From assembly GCF_014204985.1 (NCBI RefSeq), contig NZ_JACHMP010000001.1, positions 7,316,001 to 7,380,000 on the forward strand: 64,000 bases of DNA, in the 5' to 3' direction. This DNA comes from Streptosporangium becharense (lineage in GTDB: Bacteria; Actinomycetota; Actinomycetes; Streptosporangiales; Streptosporangiaceae). Positions within the stretch are counted from its first letter, which is position 1. Every line of letters begins with the position of its first letter. The position numbers and the translations under genes were made by a program. Below the pieces are notes generated by a model. It had not been told where the DNA came from. It saw only the letters and a program-made list of their open reading frames with translations, and did not search any database. Shown here in pieces: positions 41,646 to 49,614 of the stretch.

Positions 41646-43673
41646 TCAGAGCGAGAGGTTGTCGGCGACGCGGACGCGGGGGCCCTCGGCGGGCAGGGAG
41701 CGTTCCAGGCCCTCCTCCACGCACCGGGTGTGCAGCACGGTCGAGGCGCCGGTGAGCACCAGCCGGCCGCCGGTGAAGACGGAGCCGACCGCGCGGTAGT
41801 GGTCGTCCCCCGAGGTCAGGGCGAGATGGGCGGTCTGGCCGCTGGTCTCGCCGCGGTATCCGACCAGTTCCCAGCGGAGCCGTCCCGGCCCCTCGGCCCG
41901 CGACAGCAGCGCCTGTCCGCCGCCGCTCACCCGCACCCCGCCGCCTAGGCGCAGCGTCTGGTCCCGTACGGCGCTGAGCCGCAGGGGGGCCTCGCTGATC
42001 GACCCGCCCGAGATCACGACCTCGGCCGCGCCGACGGTGACGGGTTCGCCGCCGCCCTTCTTGCCGCGCAGCTCGCAGCGGGTGAACCGGAGCGGCCCGG
42101 AACCGCGGAAGAACGCGCCGTCCAGGCCGGTCAGGACGGAGTCGACGAAGTGGACCGGGTTGGACACCGGGGTCTGCACCACCACCGCCCCCGCCGGAAG
42201 GTCGAAGGAACAGCCCTGGATCACGTTGGGCCGCCCGGAGCGGTTGGAGCGCTGCCCGATGGCGAACGTCTTCGCCGAGCAGCCGCGCATCTGGATTCCG
42301 TCGGCGTTGACCTGGAGCGTTCCGGCGGGGTCGAACGTCGAACGGGGGATGACCCGGACGTCCTCCAGCGTCAGATCAGTGATCTTCGTTCCGGCGACGA
42401 ACCAGGAGCACACGTGTTTGCGGACGGTGATCCGCTTGGCGCTCGTCCCCCAGAGCGCGCCGCTGTTGGCGATGTCCATCAGCCCGGAGTTGCCGGTGAA
42501 GACCAGGTCGTGCTCGTACTGTCCGTGGGTGGTGAAGGGGTTGCCGCCGGCGTCGTCGCCGTCGCCGTGGCAGTTCTCGACCGTGCAGTAGGCCGAGGCG
42601 GTGAAGTCGTTGAGGTGGCGGGCGTTGGAGCTGTGGCAGTTCGAGACGTGCCCGTACAGGCAGTAGATCTGCTGGGTGAGGTAGCCGGCGCCGCCGTAGA
42701 ACACCGTGGGCGGGTTCTTGAGGCTGCAGCTCTCGGTGCGGAAGTGCGTGCACCAGCGCCGCATGATCACCGGCCACCAGGTGCGGGTGGCCTCGATGCC
42801 GGAGACGTCGCACGAGACGGCGTACTCGTAGGCCACCGGGTGCGAGCCGGTGTACTCGCGGTCGTCGGGGACGGAGCCGTCGTCCGGCCCGTCGTAGGGC
42901 GGAGCCCCGACGAAGACCATGTCGCGGACGTGCGCGTGCTCGACGGGCTCGACCCGGGTCCAGGTGATCGTGCGGCCGGCGGCCAGCTCCCAGCCGTTCT
43001 TGTAGTTCACCCGGATGCGGGAGCCGTCGACGATCTGGGTGACCTGGACCATGCGCTGCAGTTCGCGCTCGTACTTCCCGGCGAGCGCGTCGACCTCGGC
43101 GGTCCACCACTGGCCGACGGCGAACTTCGAGGAGTCGCCCACCTCGAAGACGTCCGACAGGTCGGGCATGACGGCGGTGAGCTTGTGGGTGACGACCGTG
43201 TCGGTGACCTTGCCCCGGAAGTACAGGACGGCGCCGAAGGGGTTGTCGTGGGTGTTGCGCTCGATGCCGTCGGTGCGGACGGTGTTGCCGCCGAAGTCGA
43301 GCTCGATGTCGGAGCGGGAGAAGGTGTGGCGTTTGACGAAGAGCAGGTCGGTGTGGGCTTCGATCCGGTGGATGGCCGGGTCGTCGACCATGGCGTCCAG
43401 GGCGGCGTCGGCGGGGGCCTTGCCGTTGAAGATCCCGAAGCGCCGGAAGTCGCCGACGCCGTCGTGGATCTGGAGCCAGCGGCCCCTGCGGGCGCGGGGC
43501 GGCGCCAGGACGGTGCCCCCGTTGGGGGCGAGAGTGGAGGCGGCGTCCCAGCGGACGAGCATGCCGCCCCCGTCGCCGGGCTTGAGGTAGCCGGCGACCT
43601 GCACGAGCAGGCCGTGGGGGAGATGGTCGGTGTCGAGCGCCAGCAGTCGCGCGACGGTGGCCACGTGGTTCAT
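41646..43673 (-). CDS. Right-handed parallel beta-helix protein lacking a signal peptide
   Basis: A 675-aa paralogue of the Tat-exported protein. Homology starts at once (MNHVATVARLLALDTDHLPH, then AGYLKPGDGGGMLVRWDAAS) and runs to the end. Differences include an insert GAPPYDGPDDGSVPDDREYT near residue 253 and a more divergent C-terminal third. It has neither Tat nor Sec signal, so as annotated it is cytoplasmic unless it uses another route or an upstream start was missed; no in-frame extension is open far enough. First gene of the minus-strand catabolic arm, 26 bp before its paralogue. Confidence 0.8.
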   Translation of the reverse strand: MNHVATVARLLALDTDHLPHGLLVQVAGYLKPGDGGGMLVRWDAASTLAPNGGTVLAPPRARRGRWLQIHDGVGDFRRFGIFNGKAPADAALDAMVDDPAIHRIEAHTDLLFVKRHTFSRSDIELDFGGNTVRTDGIERNTHDNPFGAVLYFRGKVTDTVVTHKLTAVMPDLSDVFEVGDSSKFAVGQWWTAEVDALAGKYERELQRMVQVTQIVDGSRIRVNYKNGWELAAGRTITWTRVEPVEHAHVRDMVFVGAPPYDGPDDGSVPDDREYTGSHPVAYEYAVSCDVSGIEATRTWWPVIMRRWCTHFRTESCSLKNPPTVFYGGAGYLTQQIYCLYGHVSNCHSSNARHLNDFTASAYCTVENCHGDGDDAGGNPFTTHGQYEHDLVFTGNSGLMDIANSGALWGTSAKRITVRKHVCSWFVAGTKITDLTLEDVRVIPRSTFDPAGTLQVNADGIQMRGCSAKTFAIGQRSNRSGRPNVIQGCSFDLPAGAVVVQTPVSNPVHFVDSVLTGLDGAFFRGSGPLRFTRCELRGKKGGGEPVTVGAAEVVISGGSISEAPLRLSAVRDQTLRLGGGVRVSGGGQALLSRAEGPGRLRWELVGYRGETSGQTAHLALTSGDDHYRAVGSVFTGGRLVLTGASTVLHTRCVEEGLERSLPAEGPRVRVADNLSL

Positions 43674-43692
43674 GGGGCCTCAACCTTCGAGT

Positions 43693-43711
43693 CCGCGTTC
43701 GCGGAACGCGG
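43693..43711. promoter_or_regulatory. Candidate IclR-type operator in front of the beta-helix operon
   Basis: CCGCGTTC-GCG-GAACGCGG is a perfect 8-bp inverted repeat 20 bp upstream of the beta-helix start. It contains the GTTCG core also found in the TGTTCG half-sites around the IclR gene; another TGTTCG lies at 43816-43821. Confidence 0.45.
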
Positions 43712-43865
43712 CAGGGGGGTGGTGCGGAAGGCCGGGCGACACGCGAAGGCGTGCAGGCGGCGGAGCTGCTGGCCAGAACTTCCGAGGTCGGGGCTGCGAC
43801 ACATCGGGAGCCAGCTGTTCGCCCGAGACGATGGCGAGGACGCTAGACACCGCCGCGGGGGTCTG

Positions 43866-44663
43866 TCAAGCCCCGTATCCCAGATCCCGGGAGATCCGCT
43901 CGGCGGTGTCGCGCACCTGCCGGCCCAGTTCCTGGTACCGCCAGGCGGGCAGGTCGCGCTTGAGCCCGGTGATGCTGATCGCGCCGGCGCAGGCCCCGGT
44001 GTGGTCGCGCAGCGCGCTGCCGATGCAGAAGACGCCGTCGGCGTCCTCCTCGTCGTCGACCGCGTAACCGAGTTCGCGGACGGTCCGCAGGTGGGTCATC
44101 AGCGTCGGCAGGTCGGTGATCGTGTGGCTGGTGCGGCGCACCAGGCCGATCCGCTCGATGAGCTGGGCCACGTCGGCGTCGTCCATCTCGGCGAGCAGCG
44201 CCTTGCCCAGGCCGGTGCAGTGCGGCAGCTCCCGGGTGCCCATGCGCAGGTCGACCTGGATGCGTTCGCCGTTGCTGACCTGGTCGACGACCACCGCCTG
44301 GTCGCTCTCGGGCACGGCCAGCCGCGAGTTCATGCCGGTCAGGCGGGTTAAATCGACGAGGTTGGGGCGGGCCAGGTCACGCAGCGAGAGCTGGTCCTGG
44401 GCCCGGTTGCCGAGGCGGGCCAGCGCCATGCCGAGCCGGTAGCGGCGGTTCATGCCCTCGCCGTCGTCGGCGACCAGGCCGTAGTGGCGCAGCGTGTAGA
44501 GGGTGGCGAAGGCCGCGCTCTTGCTCAGCCCGCAGGCGGCGGCGACGTCGGTCACGCTCATGCCCGCCCCCTGGGCACTGCCCGACAGGGCCTCCAGCAC
44601 GTCGGCCGCGCGGGCGACGCTGCGCACCCAATAACGCGAATCTTCAGCAGCAGTGTTCGTCAC
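43866..44663 (-). CDS. IclR-family transcriptional regulator
   Basis: A 265-aa regulator: N-terminal winged helix-turn-helix (SVTDVAAACGLSKSAAFATL) and C-terminal IclR effector domain (MNSRLAVPESDQAVVVDQVS, LPHCTGLGKALLAEM, GYAVDDEEDADGVFCIGS). GTG 44663 is used because upstream frame lies in the repeat-rich promoter region. It is encoded between the two arms of the carbohydrate locus and diverges from the aminotransferase operon. IclR proteins usually repress until a sugar-acid or aromatic effector binds; control of both arms is inferred from position and shared half-sites. Confidence 0.9.
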   Translation of the reverse strand: MTNTAAEDSRYWVRSVARAADVLEALSGSAQGAGMSVTDVAAACGLSKSAAFATLYTLRHYGLVADDGEGMNRRYRLGMALARLGNRAQDQLSLRDLARPNLVDLTRLTGMNSRLAVPESDQAVVVDQVSNGERIQVDLRMGTRELPHCTGLGKALLAEMDDADVAQLIERIGLVRRTSHTITDLPTLMTHLRTVRELGYAVDDEEDADGVFCIGSALRDHTGACAGAISITGLKRDLPAWRYQELGRQVRDTAERISRDLGYGA

Positions 44664-44672
44664 AACCGAACA
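44654..44672. promoter_or_regulatory. Palindrome TGTTCG-N7-CGAACA over the IclR start
   Basis: A perfect 6-bp inverted repeat spaced by 7 nt, overlapping the GTG start of the IclR gene. Binding here would block IclR expression, so it looks autoregulatory. The same half-site recurs at 44741 and 44761. Confidence 0.55.
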
Positions 44673-44740
44673 GATTAACGGCCTTGTTACATAAATGCAT
44701 GTTGACCGTCCGATTTTCCCCCGCCTAGACTCGCCACCAC

Positions 44741-44767
44741 TGTTCGGCACTGCCAAACACTGTTCGG
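44741..44767. promoter_or_regulatory. Direct TGTTCGG repeats, 20 bp apart
   Basis: CACTGTTCGG occurs at 44738-44747 and again at 44758-44767; between them TTCGGCACTGCCAAA is itself a near-palindrome centred on GGCACTGCC. The spacing is about two helical turns, and the array lies about 75 bp before the aminotransferase start. Confidence 0.55.
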
Positions 44768-44841
44768 AATTTCACTGCGGCGGAAGAAACAGCGCCGACC
44801 GGGACCGGGCTGGGCCCCGGCCGGCGCACCGAGGAGAAGAT

Positions 44842-46203
44842 GTGAAGCACGATGTCCTGTCCGGTTCCCAGGTGGCCGAACGTGCCCGCCTGGCCATCCC
44901 CGGCGGCGTCAACAGCGGGCAGCGCAGCGTCCCCGGCCTCACCGACCTGGTGATCGTCCACGCCGAGGGTGCGAGGTTCCGCGACGCGGACGGCCGCGAG
45001 TTCGTCGACTACCACGCCGCCTTCGGCCCGCCGCTGCTCGGCCACAACGACCCCGACGTCGGCGCGGCGGTCGCCGAGGCCGGACGCACGGTCGACCTGT
45101 GCGGGGTCGGCGTCACCCGGGGCGAGGTCGAGCTCGCCGAGACGCTGGTGGAACTGGTGCCCAGCGTGGAGAAGGTGCTGCTCACCAGCACCGGCAGCGA
45201 GGCCACCTTCCACGCGCTGCGGGTCGCCCGGGCGGCGACCGGCAGACGGCTGGTGGTGAAGTTCCAGGGCTGCTACCACGGCTGGCACGACGCGGTCAGC
45301 CTCAACGTCATCTCCGCCCCCGACCGCGTCGGCGGCCGCGACCCCATCTCGACCGGCATCCTGCCCGAGGTGCTGGAGGCGACGCTCGTCCTGCCGTTCA
45401 ACGACGCCGCCGCCGTGCGCGCGGCGTTCGCCGAACACGGCCACGACATCGCCGCCGTCATCGTCGAACCGGTCCCGCACAACGTCGGCTGCCTGCTGCC
45501 GGAGCAGGAGTTCCTCGCGACGCTGCGCGAGGAGTGCACCCGGGCCGGAAGCGTCCTCGTCTTCGACGAGGTGATCACCGGGTTCCGGCACGACCTCGGC
45601 GGCTGGCAGAAGCTCAGCGGCATCACCCCGGACCTGACCACCATGGGCAAGGCCATCGCCAACGGCTACCCCGTCGGCGCGCTCGGAGGCCGCGCCGACC
45701 TGATGGAGCTGTTCAGCTCCCGCCCCGGCGGCCCCGCCTTCTTCGCCGGCACCTACAACGGGCACCCGGCCGTCGTCGCCGCGGCCCTGGCCACCCTGCG
45801 CAAGCTCCGCACCGAGCCCGTGCACGAGCACGTGTTCCGCCTCGGCGAGCGCATCCGCACCGGGCTCGCCGACGTCTTCGCCGGCCTGGGCCTGCCCGCC
45901 CTCGTCACCGGCTTCGGCTCCGTCTTCGTCGCGTACTTCATGACGGGACCCGCCCGCACCTACGACGACCTGCTGCGCAATGATGCCGCCATGTTCATCG
46001 GATACCGTCGCAGGCTGCTGGAGCACGGAGTGTTCGAGCTGCCGCTCAACCTCAAGCGCAGCCACGTCTCCTACGCCCACACCGACGCCGACGTCGACCG
46101 GCTGCTGGAGGCGGCCGAGGCGGCGGCCCGGGCCCAGCTCGCCGCCGGCGCCCCGGTGGGCGACCTGACCGGCGCCAGCACCATGGGTGGGGCGGTGCGC
46201 TGA
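44842..46203 (+). CDS. Class III aminotransferase (glutamate-1-semialdehyde aminomutase-like)
   Basis: A 453-aa PLP enzyme of fold type I. The cofactor Lys is in LTTMGKAIANGYPVGALGG, the Asp binding the pyridine nitrogen in LVFDEVITGFRHDLGG, and the phosphate contacts in LTSTGSEATFHALRVA. Similar to HemL but placed in a sugar-acid operon, so it more likely transaminates or isomerises an amino sugar acid or keto intermediate than makes 5-aminolevulinate. GTG 44842 follows GAGGAGAA. Its stop overlaps the next ATG by one base. Confidence 0.87.
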   Translation: MKHDVLSGSQVAERARLAIPGGVNSGQRSVPGLTDLVIVHAEGARFRDADGREFVDYHAAFGPPLLGHNDPDVGAAVAEAGRTVDLCGVGVTRGEVELAETLVELVPSVEKVLLTSTGSEATFHALRVARAATGRRLVVKFQGCYHGWHDAVSLNVISAPDRVGGRDPISTGILPEVLEATLVLPFNDAAAVRAAFAEHGHDIAAVIVEPVPHNVGCLLPEQEFLATLREECTRAGSVLVFDEVITGFRHDLGGWQKLSGITPDLTTMGKAIANGYPVGALGGRADLMELFSSRPGGPAFFAGTYNGHPAVVAAALATLRKLRTEPVHEHVFRLGERIRTGLADVFAGLGLPALVTGFGSVFVAYFMTGPARTYDDLLRNDAAMFIGYRRRLLEHGVFELPLNLKRSHVSYAHTDADVDRLLEAAEAAARAQLAAGAPVGDLTGASTMGGAVR

Positions 46204-47384
46204 TGCTGACCATCGACACCACCCGTCCCGTCGGACCCGCGGGGCGGATCAGCCGCGTCGAGACCCTGACCCTCGGCACCGCCTGGCGCGACTTCTCCTA
46301 CGTGCGGATCCACACCGACGAAGGACTCAGCGGCGTGGGCGAGATCACCCACCCCTACCGGGGCCGCGAGACCACCTCGCTGACCGAGGCCATGGCCGTC
46401 AGGCACCTGATCGGCGCCGATCCCTTCGACGTCGAGGAGATCTGGCTGCGCATGTACCAGGGAGACTTCCTGCGCGGCGGCGACGTCGGCGGGGTCGTCG
46501 TCTCCGGGGTCGACCAGGCGCTGTACGACATCATGGGCAAGGCGCTCGGCGTGCCCGCCTACCGGCTGACCGGCGGCGCCTGCCGCGACCGGGTCAGGGT
46601 CTACGCCAACGGCTGGTACACCGGGGAACGCGACCCCGCGGAGTTCGCCGCCCGCGCCAAGGACGTGGTGGCCCGCGGCTACACCGCGCTGAAGTTCGAC
46701 CCGTTCGGCGCCGGGCTCGGCGAGCTCTCCCGGGCCGAGCTGCGCCGCTCGATCGACATCGTGGCCGCGGTCCGCGAGGCGGTCGACGTCGACATCTTCA
46801 TCGAGGGGCACGCCCGCTTCGCCATGCCCACCGCGGTGCGGCTGCTGCGCGAGCTGGAACCGTACGACGTCGGCTGGTTCGAGGAACCCCTGCCCTGGAC
46901 CCACATCGAGCGCTACGCCGAGCTGCGGCGACGCGCTCCGATGCCGATCTCCGGCGGCGAGCACTTCCACAACCGCTACGAGTACGCCCGGCTGTTCGCC
47001 ACCGGCGCCGTCGACATCATCCAGCCGGACCTGTCCATGGCCGGCGGGTTCACCGAGGTCAGGAAGCTGGCCGCGCAGGCGGAGGTGCACGCGATGCTCG
47101 TCGCGCCGCACAACTCCAACTCGCCGGTCTGCACCACCGCCTCGGTGCACGCGGTGCTCGGCATGCCGAACTTCACGATCCTGGAGACCTTCGACGGGAT
47201 GCTGGAGGAGCACGTCTTCGCGGCCGTGCGCGGAGCGCTGCCGGTGGTGGACGGGCACATCGGCCTGCCCACGGAGCCCGGCCTCGGCATCGAGCTGATC
47301 GACGAGGTCTTCGCCGAGCACCCGCCGAGCCACCGCTTCTGGAACATGTTCGCCGAAGGCTGGGAGAAGCGGAACCGCACATGA
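46203..47384 (+). CDS. Enolase-superfamily sugar-acid dehydratase (mandelate racemase group)
   Basis: A 393-aa two-domain protein: N-terminal capping domain and C-terminal barrel. Barrel signatures: YTALKFDPFG (Lys base region), DIFIEGHARF (first metal ligand), GWFEEPLPW (second), ISGGEHFHNR (third) and VAPHNSNSPV (His acid/base). This set resembles galactonate-dehydratase-like members that remove water from an aldonate to give a 2-keto-3-deoxy acid. The substrate configuration cannot be told by eye. Overlaps both neighbours. Confidence 0.88.
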   Translation: MLTIDTTRPVGPAGRISRVETLTLGTAWRDFSYVRIHTDEGLSGVGEITHPYRGRETTSLTEAMAVRHLIGADPFDVEEIWLRMYQGDFLRGGDVGGVVVSGVDQALYDIMGKALGVPAYRLTGGACRDRVRVYANGWYTGERDPAEFAARAKDVVARGYTALKFDPFGAGLGELSRAELRRSIDIVAAVREAVDVDIFIEGHARFAMPTAVRLLRELEPYDVGWFEEPLPWTHIERYAELRRRAPMPISGGEHFHNRYEYARLFATGAVDIIQPDLSMAGGFTEVRKLAAQAEVHAMLVAPHNSNSPVCTTASVHAVLGMPNFTILETFDGMLEEHVFAAVRGALPVVDGHIGLPTEPGLGIELIDEVFAEHPPSHRFWNMFAEGWEKRNRT

Positions 47385-48223
47385 TCGTGGACGTCCACTC
47401 ACACCTGTTCACCTGCCCCGACGACGTGGGCGACCCGTTCGCGGGCGAGTCGGCGCGAGCCCACGGCGGCCCGGTCGACCTCACCGTGCGCTGGGACGAC
47501 TACGCCACCTCGGCGCCCGAGGGCACCCGGACGGTCGTCGTCGGCGGCAAGGCGCGCAGGTCGGGGCTCTGGGTGGACGACGAGGCGGTGGCCGCCTACG
47601 TGGCCGGGCACCCCGACCGGCTCATCGGCTACCTGTCCCTCGACCCCACCCAGCCCGGGTGGCGCGAGGAACTGGAGCACGGCCACCAGGACCTCGGCCT
47701 GCGCGGCGTCAAGCTGATGCCGATGTACGCCGGGTTCGACCCGGCCTCGCCCTCGCTCGACCCGCTCTACTCCTACGCCGCCGAGCACGGGCTGCCGCTG
47801 CTGGTGCACACCGGGACCACGTTCGTCTCGGCCGCGCCGCTGCGGTACGCCCTGCCGGTGCACCTGGACGAGGTGGCCATCCGCCACCCCGAACTGCGGA
47901 TGGTCCTGGCCCACCTCGGCCACCCGTACGAGGGGGAGTGCATCGCGGTGATCCGCAAGCACCGGCACGTCTACGCCGACGTGTCGGCGCTGCACTACCG
48001 GCCCTTCCAGCTCTGGCACAGCCTGCGGCTGGTCCAGGACTACGGGGTCTGGCACAAGCTCATGTTCGGCAGCGACTACCCGTTCACCACCGTGAACGCC
48101 TCCGTCGACGGCCTGCGCGCGGTCGGGGAGGTGCCGGGCATCCCCGGCCTGCCTCCCCTCGACCGTGACGAGATCGAGAAGCTGATCCACCGGCCCTCCC
48201 TCGACCTGCTGGGGCTGGCGTGA
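47381..48223 (+). CDS. Amidohydrolase family 2 (TIM-barrel metal-dependent hydrolase)
   Basis: A 280-aa protein of the amidohydrolase_2 family (COG2159). The metal-binding HxH is in MIVDVHSHLFTCPDD, further histidines in LLVHTGTTF and LAHLGHPYEGE, and the final Asp in MFGSDYPFTTVNAS. Relatives include lactonases of deoxysugar pathways and decarboxylases such as aminocarboxymuconate-semialdehyde decarboxylase. In this setting a sugar-lactonase or decarboxylase role is plausible. The ATG overlaps the dehydratase stop (ATGA). Confidence 0.87.
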   Translation: MIVDVHSHLFTCPDDVGDPFAGESARAHGGPVDLTVRWDDYATSAPEGTRTVVVGGKARRSGLWVDDEAVAAYVAGHPDRLIGYLSLDPTQPGWREELEHGHQDLGLRGVKLMPMYAGFDPASPSLDPLYSYAAEHGLPLLVHTGTTFVSAAPLRYALPVHLDEVAIRHPELRMVLAHLGHPYEGECIAVIRKHRHVYADVSALHYRPFQLWHSLRLVQDYGVWHKLMFGSDYPFTTVNASVDGLRAVGEVPGIPGLPPLDRDEIEKLIHRPSLDLLGLA

Positions 48224-49011
48224 CGGCCCTGTTGTCCGGAAAGGTCGCGGTCGTCACCGGCGCCGCCCGCGGCCTGGGCCGGGCCTTCGCGCTGGGACTG
48301 GCCGCCTCCGGGGCCCGGGTGGTCGCCGTGGACCGGCCCGGCGCTCCCGGCCTGGCGGACTTCGAGCACACCCACGGCTTCGATCTCGCCGACACCGCCG
48401 GACTCGCCGGCCTGGCGGATGAGATCCGCGCCGAGCACGGGCCGATCCACATCCTGGTCAACAACGCAGGGGTGGCCCGGCTCCAGCACTTCAACGAGAT
48501 CACCGTGGAGTCGTGGCGGGAGATCATGAGCGTCAACGCCGACGCCGCGTTCTTCCTGTCCCAGCGGGTCGCCGAGCACATGATCGCCGACGGGGTGGCG
48601 GGCCGGATCATCTCCGTCTCGTCCAAGAACGGGCTGATGGCCGAGGCGGGTCTCGCGCACTACAACGCCTCCAAGGGCGCCCTGGAGCTGATCACCAAGT
48701 CGCTCGCCGCGGAGCTCGGCCCGCACGGCATCACCGTCAACGCCGTCGCCCCCGGGATGATCGCCACCCCGATCGACGGGGAGTTCCCCTTCGACCGGGA
48801 GGCGTTCGAGGCCGCCTGGGCCGAGCGCATCCCGCTGCGCGGCGGCTACGGCACACCCGAGGACGTGGTGGGTGCGGTCGTCTACCTCGCCTCCGACGCC
48901 GCCCGCTACGTCACCGGCACCACGCTCGTCGTCGACGGCGGGGTGCTCGCCGACCAGATGCCCAGGCTGCGCTTCATGCCGCCCTACCGCAACTCGCTGA
49001 AGGACCGCTGA
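48220..49011 (+). CDS. Short-chain dehydrogenase/reductase
   Basis: A 263-aa classical SDR. The cofactor loop is VVTGAARGLGRAFALG, the structural NNAG is in ILVNNAGVARLQ, and the catalytic Ser and YxxxK appear in ISVSSKNGL and HYNASKGALEL. GTG 48220 overlaps the amidohydrolase stop. In non-phosphorylative pathways an SDR oxidises 2-keto-3-deoxy acids to diketo acids, the substrates of FAH-family hydrolases like the one at 30726-31550; that assignment is inference. Confidence 0.9.
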   Translation: MTALLSGKVAVVTGAARGLGRAFALGLAASGARVVAVDRPGAPGLADFEHTHGFDLADTAGLAGLADEIRAEHGPIHILVNNAGVARLQHFNEITVESWREIMSVNADAAFFLSQRVAEHMIADGVAGRIISVSSKNGLMAEAGLAHYNASKGALELITKSLAAELGPHGITVNAVAPGMIATPIDGEFPFDREAFEAAWAERIPLRGGYGTPEDVVGAVVYLASDAARYVTGTTLVVDGGVLADQMPRLRFMPPYRNSLKDR

Positions 49012-49020
49012 GGCCCCGGC

Positions 49021-49142
49021 CGGACCCATGGCCCGGCCGGGGTCCGGCTGGACCCACGCCCCCGCCCGGACCCACGCCCCCGGCTGGACCCACGCCCCCG
49101 GCTGGACCCACGCCCCCGGCCGGACCCATGGCCCGGCCGGGG
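49021..49142. repeat. 18-bp tandem repeat flanked by a 22-bp direct repeat
   Basis: GGACCCA recurs at 49050, 49068, 49086, 49104 and 49122, an 18-bp period with unit GGCTGGACCCACGCCCCC. The block is bracketed by two copies of a 22-bp sequence CGGACCCATGGCCCGGCCGG plus GG (49021-49042, 49121-49142). It lies directly after the SDR operon and could fold into several hairpins that end transcription. Confidence 0.85.
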
Positions 49143-49177
49143 ACGCGCGACCCGGTCGCGAGACGCCGTCCGCCGCC

Positions 49178-49558
49178 TTACCAGGCGGGCGCGGGGGTGA
49201 CCTGGAACAGGACGGCCTTCCACTCGCCGTCGCGACGGACCAGCACCGTCGTGGCGAAGACCCTCATCGTCTGCTTGTCGACGCCGTTCATCAGCACGTC
49301 GATCTCCACGGTGCTGGTGTGCAGCGCGCCGTCCGCGCCGAGCATGGTCACCCGATGGTCGCTCTGCTCGGTGCGGACGTACGGATGCTCGTTGGCGGCG
49401 AACACCTTCAGGATCGCCTCGCGGTCGTCGGCGATGCCCCAGGGGGACACGCTCAGCGGCGCCTCGGTGAGGAAACGGTCGTAGAACTCGGCGTCGCCGT
49501 GCCGGTTCGCCTCCCACGCCCGCTCGCTCAGCTCGATCAGCTCGGTCTCCACGCTCAT
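49178..49558 (-). CDS. SnoaL-like/NTF2-family protein (DUF4440)
   Basis: A 126-aa single cone-shaped domain of the SnoaL/NTF2 superfamily: LSERAWEANRHGDAEFYDRF, ADDREAILKVFAANEHPYVR, and the terminal DGEWKAVLFQVTPAPAW strand. Members range from small-molecule isomerases to scaffold proteins; no catalytic residues are clear. It diverges from the CGNR gene with a perfect palindrome between them and is likely its regulatory target. Confidence 0.82.
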   Translation of the reverse strand: MSVETELIELSERAWEANRHGDAEFYDRFLTEAPLSVSPWGIADDREAILKVFAANEHPYVRTEQSDHRVTMLGADGALHTSTVEIDVLMNGVDKQTMRVFATTVLVRRDGEWKAVLFQVTPAPAW

Positions 49559-49576
49559 TCCGTCCCCCTTGTCGGT

Positions 49577-49597
49577 GACACCGGTTTAACCGGTGTC
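49577..49597. promoter_or_regulatory. Perfect 21-bp palindromic operator between divergent genes
   Basis: GACACCGGTT-T-AACCGGTGTC is an exact 10-bp inverted repeat centred in the 56-bp gap between the SnoaL-like and CGNR genes. TACACT at 49603-49608 could be the CGNR minus-10 box, which would put transcription start within a few bases of ATG 49615 and make that mRNA nearly leaderless. Confidence 0.7.
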
Positions 49598-49614
49598 AGT
49601 GTTACACTCCGCGC

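Noticed and set aside
38066..41755. A 1229-codon open frame on the plus strand
   Set aside because: It is antisense to the Gfo/Idh and beta-helix genes, which have clear domains and signals; its composition (Gly/Val/Asp/Arg-rich, no domain) is that of a GC-rich shadow frame.
42150..44351. A 733-codon plus-strand frame opposite the second beta-helix gene and IclR
   Set aside because: No recognisable domain; it runs across two well-supported genes on the other strand.
44842..46203. HemL (5-aminolevulinate synthesis)
   Set aside because: No other haem genes are near; the gene is locked by overlaps into a sugar-acid operon.
49021..49142. CRISPR array
   Set aside because: The period is 18 bp with no unique spacers and no cas genes, so it is a simple tandem repeat.
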